Of a stretch of 64,000 bases of DNA, positions 43,140 to 53,300 are shown piece by piece. Source of the DNA: Corythucha ciliata (Eukaryota; Arthropoda; Insecta; Hemiptera; Tingidae). Within the stretch, counting starts at the first letter, position 1; each line of letters starts with the position of its first letter. A program made the translations under genes and the position numbers. A model generated the notes under the pieces. It searched no databases. It had not been told where the DNA came from and saw only the letters and a program-made list of their open reading frames with translations. The stretch covers positions 4,999,009 to 5,063,008 of the forward strand of contig CM075938.1 in the NCBI GenBank assembly GCA_038030265.1, given 5' to 3'.

Positions 43140-43756
43140 GCAGACATTTTTCAGTGGGAATTGGTCCAGTTATCCCCGAAAGTAGTCGCACTTTTCCAGT
43201 GACCAGTCAGATTGTGGAGTTTTGTACCGACTTTAGGCAGTTTAGCCGTAACTTGAATGCATGATTGCGAATCTTGAAATGCTATCCAGCTCTGTCAATT
43301 TCTCCAAAACATGCCTGATTAGTGAGGATCAAATGCCAAACCCAGAACATCGCACCTCTTCGTAAAAATTTGGAAAAATGAACCTATTTCGGGCTAAATG
43401 TGCTTTTTTGGGTGTTCTTTGCAATAGGCTTTTGTGAATAGATGAAAGTGAAAAATGGAATCAAGCACACTATTATTTCTCCTAAAATGATATTAAAGCT
43501 TCTTGTAGGTCTAATCGTGATCAGCGATGCAAAATAAAAACATTTGGTAGCGTTTATTGCACCAATTCGGGGGAGAGGGCACGATCATGTTAAGAATAAG
43601 GCTTCGACGAACATCTTCCCCCAGATTTTGCATTGAATGAGGCAAATCTTTCTGAATAAAGTTCAAATACACTACGAGAAGTTTTTATTTTGCATCGCTG
43701 ACCTTGATTAAGGCCTAAAAGAAATTTTATTTTCATTTTAAATAAGAAGTAGTGTG

Positions 43757-44637
43757 CATGGGCGTAGCCAGCAGGGGGCAGAGCTGGGCAGTTGCCCTCC
43801 CCTAGAATCAAAAGCGCAGATTTCGTGGGGCAGCTGCCCACCCCCCAAAAAATTCCTGATCTGGCTTTCTTGCATTCCTCTCCATAAAACCAATTTTGCG
43901 GATTTTTCTCACTAAAAAAACAACACATTTTCGCTTATCGGTTTCACCAAAAATAAAAAATTCGCTGATGTTTGTTGCTGACAAACCGATTTCAAGGGTC
44001 GACTTAGCTTGGAAACCAATTTTTCACACTAAAATCCCACTTTCGCAGGTTCGACGCGCAATTTTCGTGTGTTTTTGGCTAGATCAAATCGTGTTTACCC
44101 CGCTGTGCCATCCAGACTTATGGTGGAAGAGGAAATGCCAGCTCTGTCCGGGGGGGGGGGAGAATTTTCAGGTTTTCGACATAAAATCCGAAATAAAAGG
44201 CTACAAACGACAGTTTTCCAGCAGATATTAATTTTTTGACGGATAGTGGCCGTTTCGAATTGAATGATGCGATTCTAACCTCCAGATCCTGTTATAAGCC
44301 TGCTAAAAGGCAATGGTGCATCTGATATTTTCGCCAGTGAAGCTGGCCCACAGGCGTGAATCCAGTTTTTCTCAAGAATAGTTGCACAGAGTTTTTCCCC
44401 CCGATTTTACTCGTGATTGAGTACTGTTTTTAGCCTCGAATTGACGTTTTCATTAATATTAGCTGAAACTGATGCTTTTTCTCAATTCTAACTCGAACTA
44501 GCCCATTTTCTTCATTTTAGCCGTGAAAAGGTCTCAAAAAAACCGTGAAATAACGCATTTTTGATTTACTATTTCAATTACGGCCAGCACTGGGCATCGC
44601 CTAACTGCAAATTGGTGCGTTCTGACAATTTCAACAG

Positions 44638-44686
<49 letters not shown>

Positions 44687-45594
44687 AGTTGTTCCTTAAT
44701 TTAACATGTGGATGAACGCTATTTCTCAATTTTAGCCACCAGAATTCTACCAATCAACAACAAACGGTGACAATTTCGCCAACTCGTTTTCCCTGAAATC
44801 TAGCCGCAAATTAGAGCTTTTTCCTAATTCCGCCTTGAGCAATTTTTTCTCCCTTCAAATTTTAGCAGTGAGAAGGTTCACATAATCCGCGTGAGAGCGA
44901 ATTTCATTAATTTTGACCCGGACGTGGCATCGCGAAACCTTGAAATGGGTATTTTCCTCAATTTCACGGGCGAACGAACAATTTTCCGTAATTTTAGCCT
45001 TGAATAACCACTTTTTTCAAAAATGTATGCGCTAAGTCACGCTCTTGCTCACTTTTACCAGCAAACTTGCCATATATGTATAAAAACGGTCAATTAGCTC
45101 TTTCTCGCAATGTTTACCGATGTTTGAGAAACCACGAACTGGCACCTTCTCTCAATTTTACCTGCGTGAATGAGCTCCATTTCTCAATTTTAGCCGTGAA
45201 TTGGCGCTTTTCCTCAATTCCAGCCGCAAATGAGTGATTTTTCTCAATTCTACATTGAACGAGCAATTTCTTGTCAATTTTAGCTGTGAAAAGCGTTCTA
45301 TAAACCGTGAATTAGCGCATTTTCTTAATTCCGCCCCGGACTTTGCATCGCGAAACCTCAAGTTGGCATGTTCTCTCAATTTCAACCGCAAATAACGAGA
45401 TTTATTTCTCAAGTTTAACGTGAACAGCGCTATTTCTCAATTTTAGCCGCGAATGGGTGTATTTGGGAATGGGGTGATGGATTTCATCCGCGAACGATAA
45501 CCTTTTCTCTAGACGTGCGCACCCCCCCCCCACCATTGTGGATCCGTGCCTAGCTGGCTGCCCACCCCTTGATCAGGGCCAGGCTACGCCCCTG
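43757..45594. mobile_element. Non-autonomous hAT-like element carrying satellite
   Basis: Bounded by a perfect 8-bp duplication GTAGTGTG (43749-43756 and 45595-45602). Ends CATGGGCGTAGCC and, inverted, CAGGGGCGTAGCC. Body: G/C-rich subterminal sequence, family-C units (43,870-44,060), unique sequence with G10 (~44,151), family-A units in minus orientation (44,370-45,500) and an A~48 tract (44,637-44,685). No transposase frame. Confidence 0.85.
44370..45500 (-). repeat. Family-A satellite inside the hAT-like element
   Basis: About 35 degenerate units in minus orientation, interrupted by a homopolymer A tract of about 48 at 44,637-44,685. Confidence 0.75.
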
Positions 45595-45989
45595 GTAGTG
45601 TGTTTAACTCAATTTTTTCACTTTCATTTCTTCGCAAAGGCCTATTACAAAGAACACCCAAACAAGCACTTTTCGCTGGAAATGTGTTCATTTCTTCAAA
45701 CTTTTACAAAGATGTGCGATAATCTGAGTTTGGTACTTTGATCCTCACTAATGAGGCAAGTTTTTGTGAAATTTGCCTAACCTGGATGGCATTTCAAGAT
45801 TCGCTATCATGCAATCAAGTTACGGCTGAACTGCCTAAAATCTGTACAAATCTCCACAATCTGACTGGTTACTGGAAAAGTGCGACTACTTTTGGGGATA
45901 ACTGGACCAATTCCTACTGAAAAATGTCTGCCGTCGACTTACCAAACACCCTGTATAGTAATTTTGGTTCGCCCTACTTGCTGCTATCC

Positions 45990-46211
45990 GCGCGCCGAAA
46001 GAATGCCCCTGACGAAAAATTCCCTCCACCCACCCCCTCGTCTAATATACTGTCTTTTCTAAAAAAAGGTGAGCGCCCACTTAGCAAGGAGGCAGACCAC
46101 CAACGTGCAAAGGGAAGAGAAACCCTGTTCACCATCGAAGAGCCGAATTTTTTTGAGACTGTAATACAAGTGTCACAATTCTTTTCTCAGGGGCATTCTT
46201 TCGGCGCACGG
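45990..46211. repeat. Foldback with 22-bp stem
   Basis: CGCGCCGAAAGAATGCCCCT at ~45,991 is complementary to the segment ending ~46,211 (AGGGGCATTCTTTCGGCGC). Sequence between the arms is unassigned. Flanking CACCCTGTATA words occur on both sides. Confidence 0.6.
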
Positions 46212-46265
46212 ACTGTAGTACATCATGTGCAAGTATTGCCGTTTCCTCCTGGAACACCCTGTATA

Positions 46266-46898
46266 CAGGGTGGAAGGGGATAAGTGTGACACAAATTTTT
46301 GGGTGATAGTAGGTCTCATTTGCGACCGAAATTACCATATACACCATGGTCCGAATCAATACCCTTCGAGATATGATTTTTCTAACGATTTTTAAGGCTT
46401 ACATCATTTTTTTTAACTAACGGCGAGAAACTCGCATTCAATTTGAATTTTTGCATTTTTTGGTGATGGATTCGGAAAGATCACACTATTTTCTGTCAAG
46501 ATTAGCAATTTTCGATAGACGTTAACTATTTTATGTGCCCTTAAATGGGGCTCAAAGTCTTGATAATCGGGGAATTTATTTTTTTTCAAAAAAAGTCAGT
46601 CCCCGTTTTTCCCCACTAAATCTGAGTGTACGGACAACCCGTGATTCAGAAAGACATCTTCAAAGTGTCCTTTACAAAAATAGTCAAAAGCGTTTTCTTA
46701 GTTGTTTGGAGATTTTTCGTCAGAAATGACGATTTCTTAGAAAAAATAATTATTTTTCTCTTCAAAATCGCTTGTTTTGACCTGAAAAAAAGCACTACAA
46801 CCTTATCCAAAGCTATACGTTGAATCGAACTGTTTATGAGGCAAATGAGGCCGACTGTCATGCAAAAACTTTTGTCACACTTATCCCCTTCCACCCTG
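46266..46898. mobile_element. MITE with ~60-bp terminal inverted repeats, CAGGGTGG family copy 1
   Basis: Left CAGGGTGGAAGGGGATAAGT, right the complement ACTTATCCCCTTCCACCCTG. Arms continue to TCATTTGC. AT-rich body, no coding capacity. A diverged relative in reverse orientation lies at about 56340-56985. Confidence 0.8.
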
Positions 46899-46929
46899 CA
46901 TAACTTTTATAGGTAAAGATTATTGCTTC

Positions 46930-47830
46930 TTTTTAGTTCTAGCCGTGAATTAGCGTATTTTTTAACATTATACTATAGCCATGCATGAATTTGCCATTTT
47001 TCTGAATTTTAGCCACAAAAATGCCTTCAGAAGGTGCAAATTTAAATTATAAATGTAATTTTTTTTTTTTTTCAAACCAAAAAATGTACATCTATCCATC
47101 CATTTCTGTCAAAAAATCCTCATTTTTAAATTACATCGTATTCGGCGTATATTCAGTTTTTGGCGCGAATTAGAATTTTTCTCAATTTCAACCACGAATT
47201 AGCGCTTTTTTAAAATTGTAGCGGCGACGCGTCATAGCGTTTCAAACCAGTGAATTAGCGGATTTTCTCAATTTCAGTCACAAATTGGCGTTTGACTCAA
47301 TTTAAGCTGCAAATTAGCGATGTTTTCCATTTTTAACTGAGAATTAGCACTTTTGCCCAATTTGAACTGGAAATTAACGTTTTTCTTAATTTTAGCTGCG
47401 CTAATTGGTGATTTTTTCAATTTTTGCCGCGAATTAGTGATTTTCTTCATTTTGTAAACACGAATTAACGTTTTTCCATAACTTTATATCTGCAAATGGC
47501 AAATTAGCGATTTTTCCCAATTTCAGCTGTGAAATAGCGTTTTGTGCTAATTTTGCGGCCATTCAGCATTCTATTCCCCTTTTCATACGCGAATGGGCGA
47601 TTTTAAGCCATTTCAGTTGTGAATTTGCCATTTTTGACCAATTTTAACCTGAAAGCGTCTTTTATTTGTCAATATAGCGTGTTTTCTCAACTTTAACCGC
47701 GGGGTTTACCCAAATACAACTCTTTTGCGTTGATTTCCACAATTTATTCGACGAATGGCCTCTATGTCAGCGATTTTTTTCTTAATTTTAGTCTGGAAGT
47801 TGCATCGCGAGACCAAGAATCAGCTATAGC
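46930..47830 (-). repeat. Family-A satellite, minus orientation
   Basis: About 30 degenerate units. 47,830-48,330 that follows is unassigned, with C-runs near 47,876 and 48,173. Confidence 0.75.
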
Positions 47831-48329
47831 CACGAATATTACCGATTTTTGTCTGATAGAGGGTCCGTGGCGAACCCCCCCCCCCCTCCGTACACTACTG
47901 CGTTGGGTCTGAAGTCCAAGGACGAAAAAGCTGGACGTACTCAAACCTTTTCGGGCTGTCCAGAAAATCTGCTAAACCTAACTTTAACGTGAAATGCTGA
48001 ATTTTTGGATATTTCATGGGGCTCCTCTTCGTTATGATACTGGTGCTCCTTCGTTCGTACACTTGTAGCTCTGCTCGTACCTACGCCCCTGCGTGTCTGG
48101 GAAGTCTATCCAACCAAACAAAATGCTTCATTTCCAGATCAGAGGTATGCCTGGTGGTAAAATTGACTCTCACCCCCCCCCCCTTCACAATATTTTGCTA
48201 CTTGCACCCCTGTTTTCGGGTCATAGCGGGTGTTGTGCTCTTCGTCTTTTACGTGCCCTTCTTGCACCGCACAGGTTTTCAATTATGCCTTTAATAAATG
48301 TACCTAATACCAATTACCAATGCATTTGA

Positions 48330-48500
48330 GCTGTACTTGGAAAAAAATGCTGCCCCTTCCCCACAAACATAATTTTCAGGTATAAAAGGGGTCTGATAGA
48401 TACATTTACTAAGAAGGGTTAATCCGTTAATCCCCAGGTACAGGCGCCGTTCTACGATTTTCCCTTGGGCTGTAGGGCTATAGCTACGCGGTTCATAGGA
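48330..48500 (-). repeat. Dispersed repeat, copy 2
   Basis: Reverse-complement relative of 30880-31050: CCTGTACCTGGGGATTAACG, ACCCTTCTTAGTAAATG, TATACCTGAAAATTATG on the minus strand, with about 15-20% substitutions and a small insertion. Confidence 0.6.
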
Positions 48501-48619
48501 GCACGTAATCAAGAGAACTCAACTCCCGGAGGGAGGAGGGGGGGCATTGCCTGCGTCCAGTTTGCCACCTTTACCTTTGTTAGGCAACTGCTTTAAAGTT
48601 AAAAGCATCCAAGAGTCCA

Positions 48620-49000
48620 AGTTGAAACTATCAATGCATAAAACTCTCAAGCTCAACCCACTGAACCGATTTCATTAAGGACACTATAATTTCATTGAAC
48701 ATTCCTCCCAGCGAGTTAGGCTCCCAATATGTCCGTAATTTTAAAATAGCGAACGAGAAATTTAAAGGGAAGCGTTGTGCGGCGTAAATTAGTGGACCCC
48801 AAATATTATACTCGTTGCTTCCGATTGCTACGCGGCAAGGCGACATCGAAAAAGGAACTGGAAAAGTCTGTCGTGGGAAGGCCCTCGATCTATAAGCGGC
48901 TGAGTGAGATGCGTGTCCCATTGGCGAAAATTGCATTACAAAAAATGTACATATATCGGTGCACAGAAATGGTAGGGCAATGCCGCAATTTTAAGGGTTA
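48620..49000 (-). other. Unrecognised open region (101 codons on minus)
   Basis: Non-repetitive, open on the minus strand from 48936 to 48631 (residues include WGPLIYAAQRFPLNFSFAIL) and partly on the plus strand. I recognise no domain. It may be an exon or a transposon relic; the surrounding sequence gives no clear splice pattern. Confidence 0.2.
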
Positions 49001-49734
49001 GATGAAAATCAAAGAAATCACAACTTACCAAATCCAGCAAAATCTACATCATACCGACCGCAGAGATGTAGGAAAATCACACAAATTAATGTTAATAACG
49101 CGATAAATAGAGAAAAACACGACGAACGACTACGACGAAAAAGAAGGTCCAACAATGCTTTCGGACACCCTCACACTATCCGCTTTGGCCGACCTCTCCG
49201 AGGTGAGAGTGATAACAGCCGACTGAGCTGAACCAACAAAACACGTGCGACCGGTCAACTGGAGGGGATGAGTGGTGGAAATGGTTGAACGGGCGAGTGG
49301 GAATCGGCAAAGCCGCCTGACCCCCGAAGTCTCTTATGGCAATGACATTGAATTCTTTATGATTATTAAATTATTATTCATAAATGTATTAATAACAAAA
49401 TGTTTTAAGGAACGAGCGAGAACCTCAGAAAATGTTGAGCCGTGAAGAGGAAGTGATGAAGTTGTCTCTCTCCTCACTCCCTCTTCTGCTCGAATGAATA
49501 CACTCTAAAAGTAGGAAAGAGGCCCAGAGACCAGACCACATAAGTGACGCAACTTCAGTGGGCTGCAGGCAAGCCCCCTTCTTCTTCTTTTTGTAATGTT
49601 AACAAGAAAGAAGACGAATAAAGTGGCAGGGTTTGAAGCGGAGAGAGAGAGAGTGTGAGTGAAAAGGAGAGCGTCTAGAAAAAAAAAAGTGGTTACGAGA
49701 GGGAAAAAAGGTAGAACCCGCTAGCAAAGTAGTC
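49001..49734 (+). promoter_or_regulatory. Presumed promoter and 5' UTR region of the THAP gene
   Basis: Unique sequence, not satellite. Contains a GA-rich tract (GAGAGAGAGAGTGTGAGTG, ~49,640-49,660) about 80 bp before the ATG. A 16-codon frame from 49,156 ends at a donor-like GAG|GTGAGA, a possible upstream exon; unproven. Confidence 0.35.
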
Positions 49735-50121
49735 ATGCCCAACAAGTGTTGCGTTTCGGGGTGTCGTAGCAATTACGACTCCACCAAAGACATCGAAGGG
49801 TGCGTGTCCGTGTTTAAATTTCCGTCAGAACCGGCAGAAAAAGAAGTGTGGTTGAGAGCGGTCGGTTTAACTGGACCGTTGGCCAAGTCTGCCATGGTGT
49901 GTGAAAAACATTTTAGACCAGATCTGGTGTCCCGGCTGGACCGTGTAGTAGTTCCAGAAACTGGTGAAATTCTCACTTGTCCCAGAGACCGTCCCAGGTT
50001 ACTTCCAGGGGCCATTCCAACTATTTTTCCGACTGGTCCTGGCAATGGCAGAAGCCCCGCGAAAAAGGCAAGAATCAGGAAGCATGCGAGCACCAGTAAC
50101 CGAGGGTGGGTTTTAAATTAA
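49735..50121 (+). CDS. THAP-domain protein
   Basis: 128 aa. The N-terminal 90 residues are a THAP zinc finger (sequence-specific DNA binding, C2CH): C5-x4-C10, W39, FKFP (27-30), C56-x2-H59-F60, then LLPGAIPTIF, the A-V/I-P-T-I-F box that ends THAP domains. The tail is short and basic (KKARIRK), a likely nuclear signal. As drawn it ends in TAA overlapping AATAAA. A GTGGGT donor in ACCGAGG|GTGGGT just before the stop means the THAP domain could instead be exon 1 of a longer protein, although the next clear exon (50396) starts with its own ATG. No transposase domain follows, so this looks like a host gene. Confidence 0.85.
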   Translation: MPNKCCVSGCRSNYDSTKDIEGCVSVFKFPSEPAEKEVWLRAVGLTGPLAKSAMVCEKHFRPDLVSRLDRVVVPETGEILTCPRDRPRLLPGAIPTIFPTGPGNGRSPAKKARIRKHASTSNRGWVLN

Positions 50122-50212
50122 TAAATTTGTTCGATTCGATTCCCTCTTTTGCCCAAAGTTATCGCTGACGCTGAGTAGATTTGTTGGCTAAAAAGTAGGA
50201 AGCAGTTGCGGA

Positions 50213-50220
50213 TGACGTCA
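50213..50220. promoter_or_regulatory. Consensus CRE (TGACGTCA) upstream of the MPND-like gene
   Basis: Perfect palindromic CREB/ATF site 176 bp before the MPND-like ATG, in the 274-bp gap between the THAP stop and that ATG. Position suits a core-promoter element of the downstream gene; function inferred. Confidence 0.5.
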
Positions 50221-50395
50221 CAACTTTCCCACTAGTTCAAAAAAAAACAAAGGAAGGTTGACTTGTTTGAGTTGGGTTATACGCCAAGTGACCAAATCTT
50301 AACTCCTATTTCGTGGCCCATTTTATTTGTTTATAATATTCTCCGTCAAATTTATCGAAGTTCTTCATTCTTAAAACTTAATTTTCTCCCTCAAC

Positions 50396-53300
50396 ATGCA
50401 CAGGGAAGAGGAAGAAGTCGAAGGCGAGTGCGAAGAAGATGATTTCATCGACGAGGTGAGCAGAGCATCCCCGGTGTTTCTTTATTCCCTTTACCCTCTA
50501 ACCAACCGTTTGTTTTTGAACTAGGAGCAAGAAACTGAATTTGACGAAAACGAAGAACGTCGTACCAAAGGAGTGCCAGGTCGAACCGTCACTTTACAAA
50601 TGCTTCTCGCCGCTGATATTCTCACACCTGGCGAGGCCAACATGTCTATCGAGTACATGGTAAGCATTGCGGCGGGATTTACATTGCATATAAAAGCTAA
50701 CGGAGTCTGAGCTTTCTGGTGGTCAGTCGGCGTTACAATTTGTACCGACGAATTGAAGATTCTATGGAGTAACTTCCATTACTTCTCTGGAAGTTACTAC
50801 ATTCATCCTACAAGGGCCGGATATTTCTTTTTGCCGCCCCATGCAGCTACACCCCCCCCCCTAAAACCTACTCCAAGGCTTGTGGAGTCAAACAAGTAAC
50901 GTGAGAATGGATTCCAGGTGCGGATCCACAGGGGGGGTAATGGGGGTAACTACCCCCCCCCCCCCCGACCACAGGATTTCAGAAAAGTTGATTTTTTAAT
51001 AAGGATAGAGAGAACATCACGACGATTTCCTGAGGACAAGCAGTGGTTGGCAATCTTATCTGTCGATTCTCTCATACAAATGCTACCCCCTCCCCAGCAA
51101 TGCCAATTTCGTAGGGTCTGTCTAAAACGCGGATCTGCAAGATTAACACCTCGCATCTGCAGATTAACACCTAAAATTCCGTAATTCAACGAACATGAGA
51201 CTACAATTGAAAAAGAAAGTTAACATTACCGATCGTATTTTAATAAGACTATAATTAAGCGACACTCGAACAATCCATTTTACTTCATTCGTTCAGACTT
51301 CAGTTACATGCAACAGCAAATCATACCATTTACAAAAATATGCTTCAAATTTTGACGCTTCCTTGTAAATACAACTGGCACTACCCCCGTAGCGCGCAGA
51401 TCAGTGGCGGCGGAACCCGGGGGGGGGGCAGAGTGGGCGGCCGCCCCCCCGGAATTTAGTCTGGGGGGGCGTCGCCCTCCCCAGGCTTCAATGCCAATCT
51501 TCTATCCCGAATACTGCACCCAAAGTTCTTATTCTATCCTTTTCGCTTCTTATTCGAGGACCAAGCGACCGTCACTCAGATCGAAAACCCTGGATCATTT
51601 GCGAGAAGATGAAAAATAGCAATGCCTAGAACATTCGGCCCCCCCCCCATCTTTCACTTTTCTGCAGACTTTTTGTTAGGTATATTATTGATTCTTCTTC
51701 TACACTTTACCCCTGCCATCTGGCAAAGGAGGGCGATCCACCTATCGGCCACCCTCCCCGGAGAGGGTTTTAGACCAAATTTAAGCAATATGAAGCACAG
51801 GCGTAGCAAGGGGCGTGCGGCGTGTGCCAGGGGATCTCTACCATGGGGGCATCAAACCCGCTGTTTTGTTTTGCGATCACCGCTACCCAGTGGCGGAACA
51901 ACACTTGTCCGGGGCCCGGGGCGGAAATCTCTAGGAGGCCTTTTAGACTCTAATTAAACCGTAAATATACTTTTTTGCAGCTTTGAAGTATATATTTTCC
52001 TCAATTTTAGCCACGAAATTGCCTCTAAAGTGCGTTTTCTCAATTTTTTCCGTGAATTAGCTCATTTTCTCATTTTTAGCTGCGAATCGGCGCTTTTTAC
52101 AAGCTCTTACCGTGAAGTTGCCTTAAGAATCCGCAAATTAGGTAGCGTTTAAGTGCTCTTCCCCAATTTTATCCGCAAATTAGCAATTTTTCTAAATTTA
52201 AGCCGTAAATTCGCGCTTTTCTCCATTACAAAAAAAAACCATTCGTGTTTTTCTCTATTTATTACCCTCGAATTAGCGCTTTTTCACAGTTTTAGCCGCT
52301 TGAATTAGCGCTTTTTCTCAATTTTATTCCCAAAGTTCCCCAAGAAAGTGCAAGTTGGGGTATTCTCAATTTCAGCTGTGAATTAGCCTTTTTACCTCCA
52401 ATTTAGCAGTGAATGGGCACATTTTTTAATTTTAGCTGGAAATTATAGCACTTTTTCCCGATTTTATCTGCAAAATTGAAATGTTTTGTACCTTAGTTGT
52501 GAATTAAAGTTTTCCTCCACTTTTAGACGCAAATTCGCGTTTTTCTCTATTTCACGCCGTGAATCGCAGCGCCTTTTCTCAATTTCAGTCCCAGCCCCAA
52601 GAATCCGTGAGTTGGCGTTTTCTGTGAATTCGCGCTTTTTCCCAATGTTTAAAGCTGCCAAATTGTAACACTTTATCATAATAGCGTGTTTCTCTATTTT
52701 TAGACTCGAATTCGCGTTGTTCTCTTTTTTATCCTTGAATTAGCGTTTTTCTCATCTTTAGCGCTTTTCAACTTCAGCCTTAAAGTTCCCCCTAAGAATT
52801 GGCGAGTTGACGTTTTCTCTCATTTTCAGCTGTGAATTAGCGTTTTGTTTCTCAATTTTAGCAGTAAATTAGCACATTTTCTTAATTTTAGCTACGATTT
52901 TTAGCGTTTTTTCTCGATTTTATCCGTAAAATCGTAATTTTTCATACCTTAGCTGAGTTTTCCTCCACTTTTATCTAGACGCGAATTCGCGTTTTTGACT
53001 ATTTCACCCGTGAATTAGCGCTTTTTCTAAATTTTAGTCCCAATGTTGCCCCGAGAATCCTTGAGTTGGCGTTTCTCCCTTTTAGCTGTGAATTCGCGCT
53101 TGTTCAAAATTTTGAAAGTTGCTAAATTTTAGCACTTTATCACAATTTTAGCTGTAAATTAGCGTTTTTTTTTTTCAAGACGATGCGAATTTGCGTTTTT
53201 CTCTTTTTCATCCTTGAATTAGCGCTTTTCTCAGTTTTAGCTGCGTAAATTAGCGCTTTTTCCTAATTTCGCCCCAACAATTCGTGATTTTGCGTTATCT

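Larger units (their letters stand above)
43140..45931. mobile_element. Inverted-repeat element (~350-bp arms) interrupted by a hAT-like element
   Basis: Left end GCAGACATTTTTCAGTGGGA, right end TACTGAAAAATGTCTGC. Arms 43140-43490 and 45603-45931 pair through GTCGCACTTTTCCAGT, CAGATTGTGGAG, GAATCTTGAAATGC and GGGTGTTCTTTG with ~10-15% mismatch. The interior holds a further short inverted repeat (GCGATGCAAAATAAAAAC near 43,525 against its complement near 43,690) and the hAT-like element 43757-45594. Subtracting the latter leaves ~950 bp. Confidence 0.75.

Noticed and set aside
43590..44231. Open frames of 111-112 codons on both strands
   Set aside because: They cross the border of the hAT-like element and family-C satellite, so cannot be one gene.
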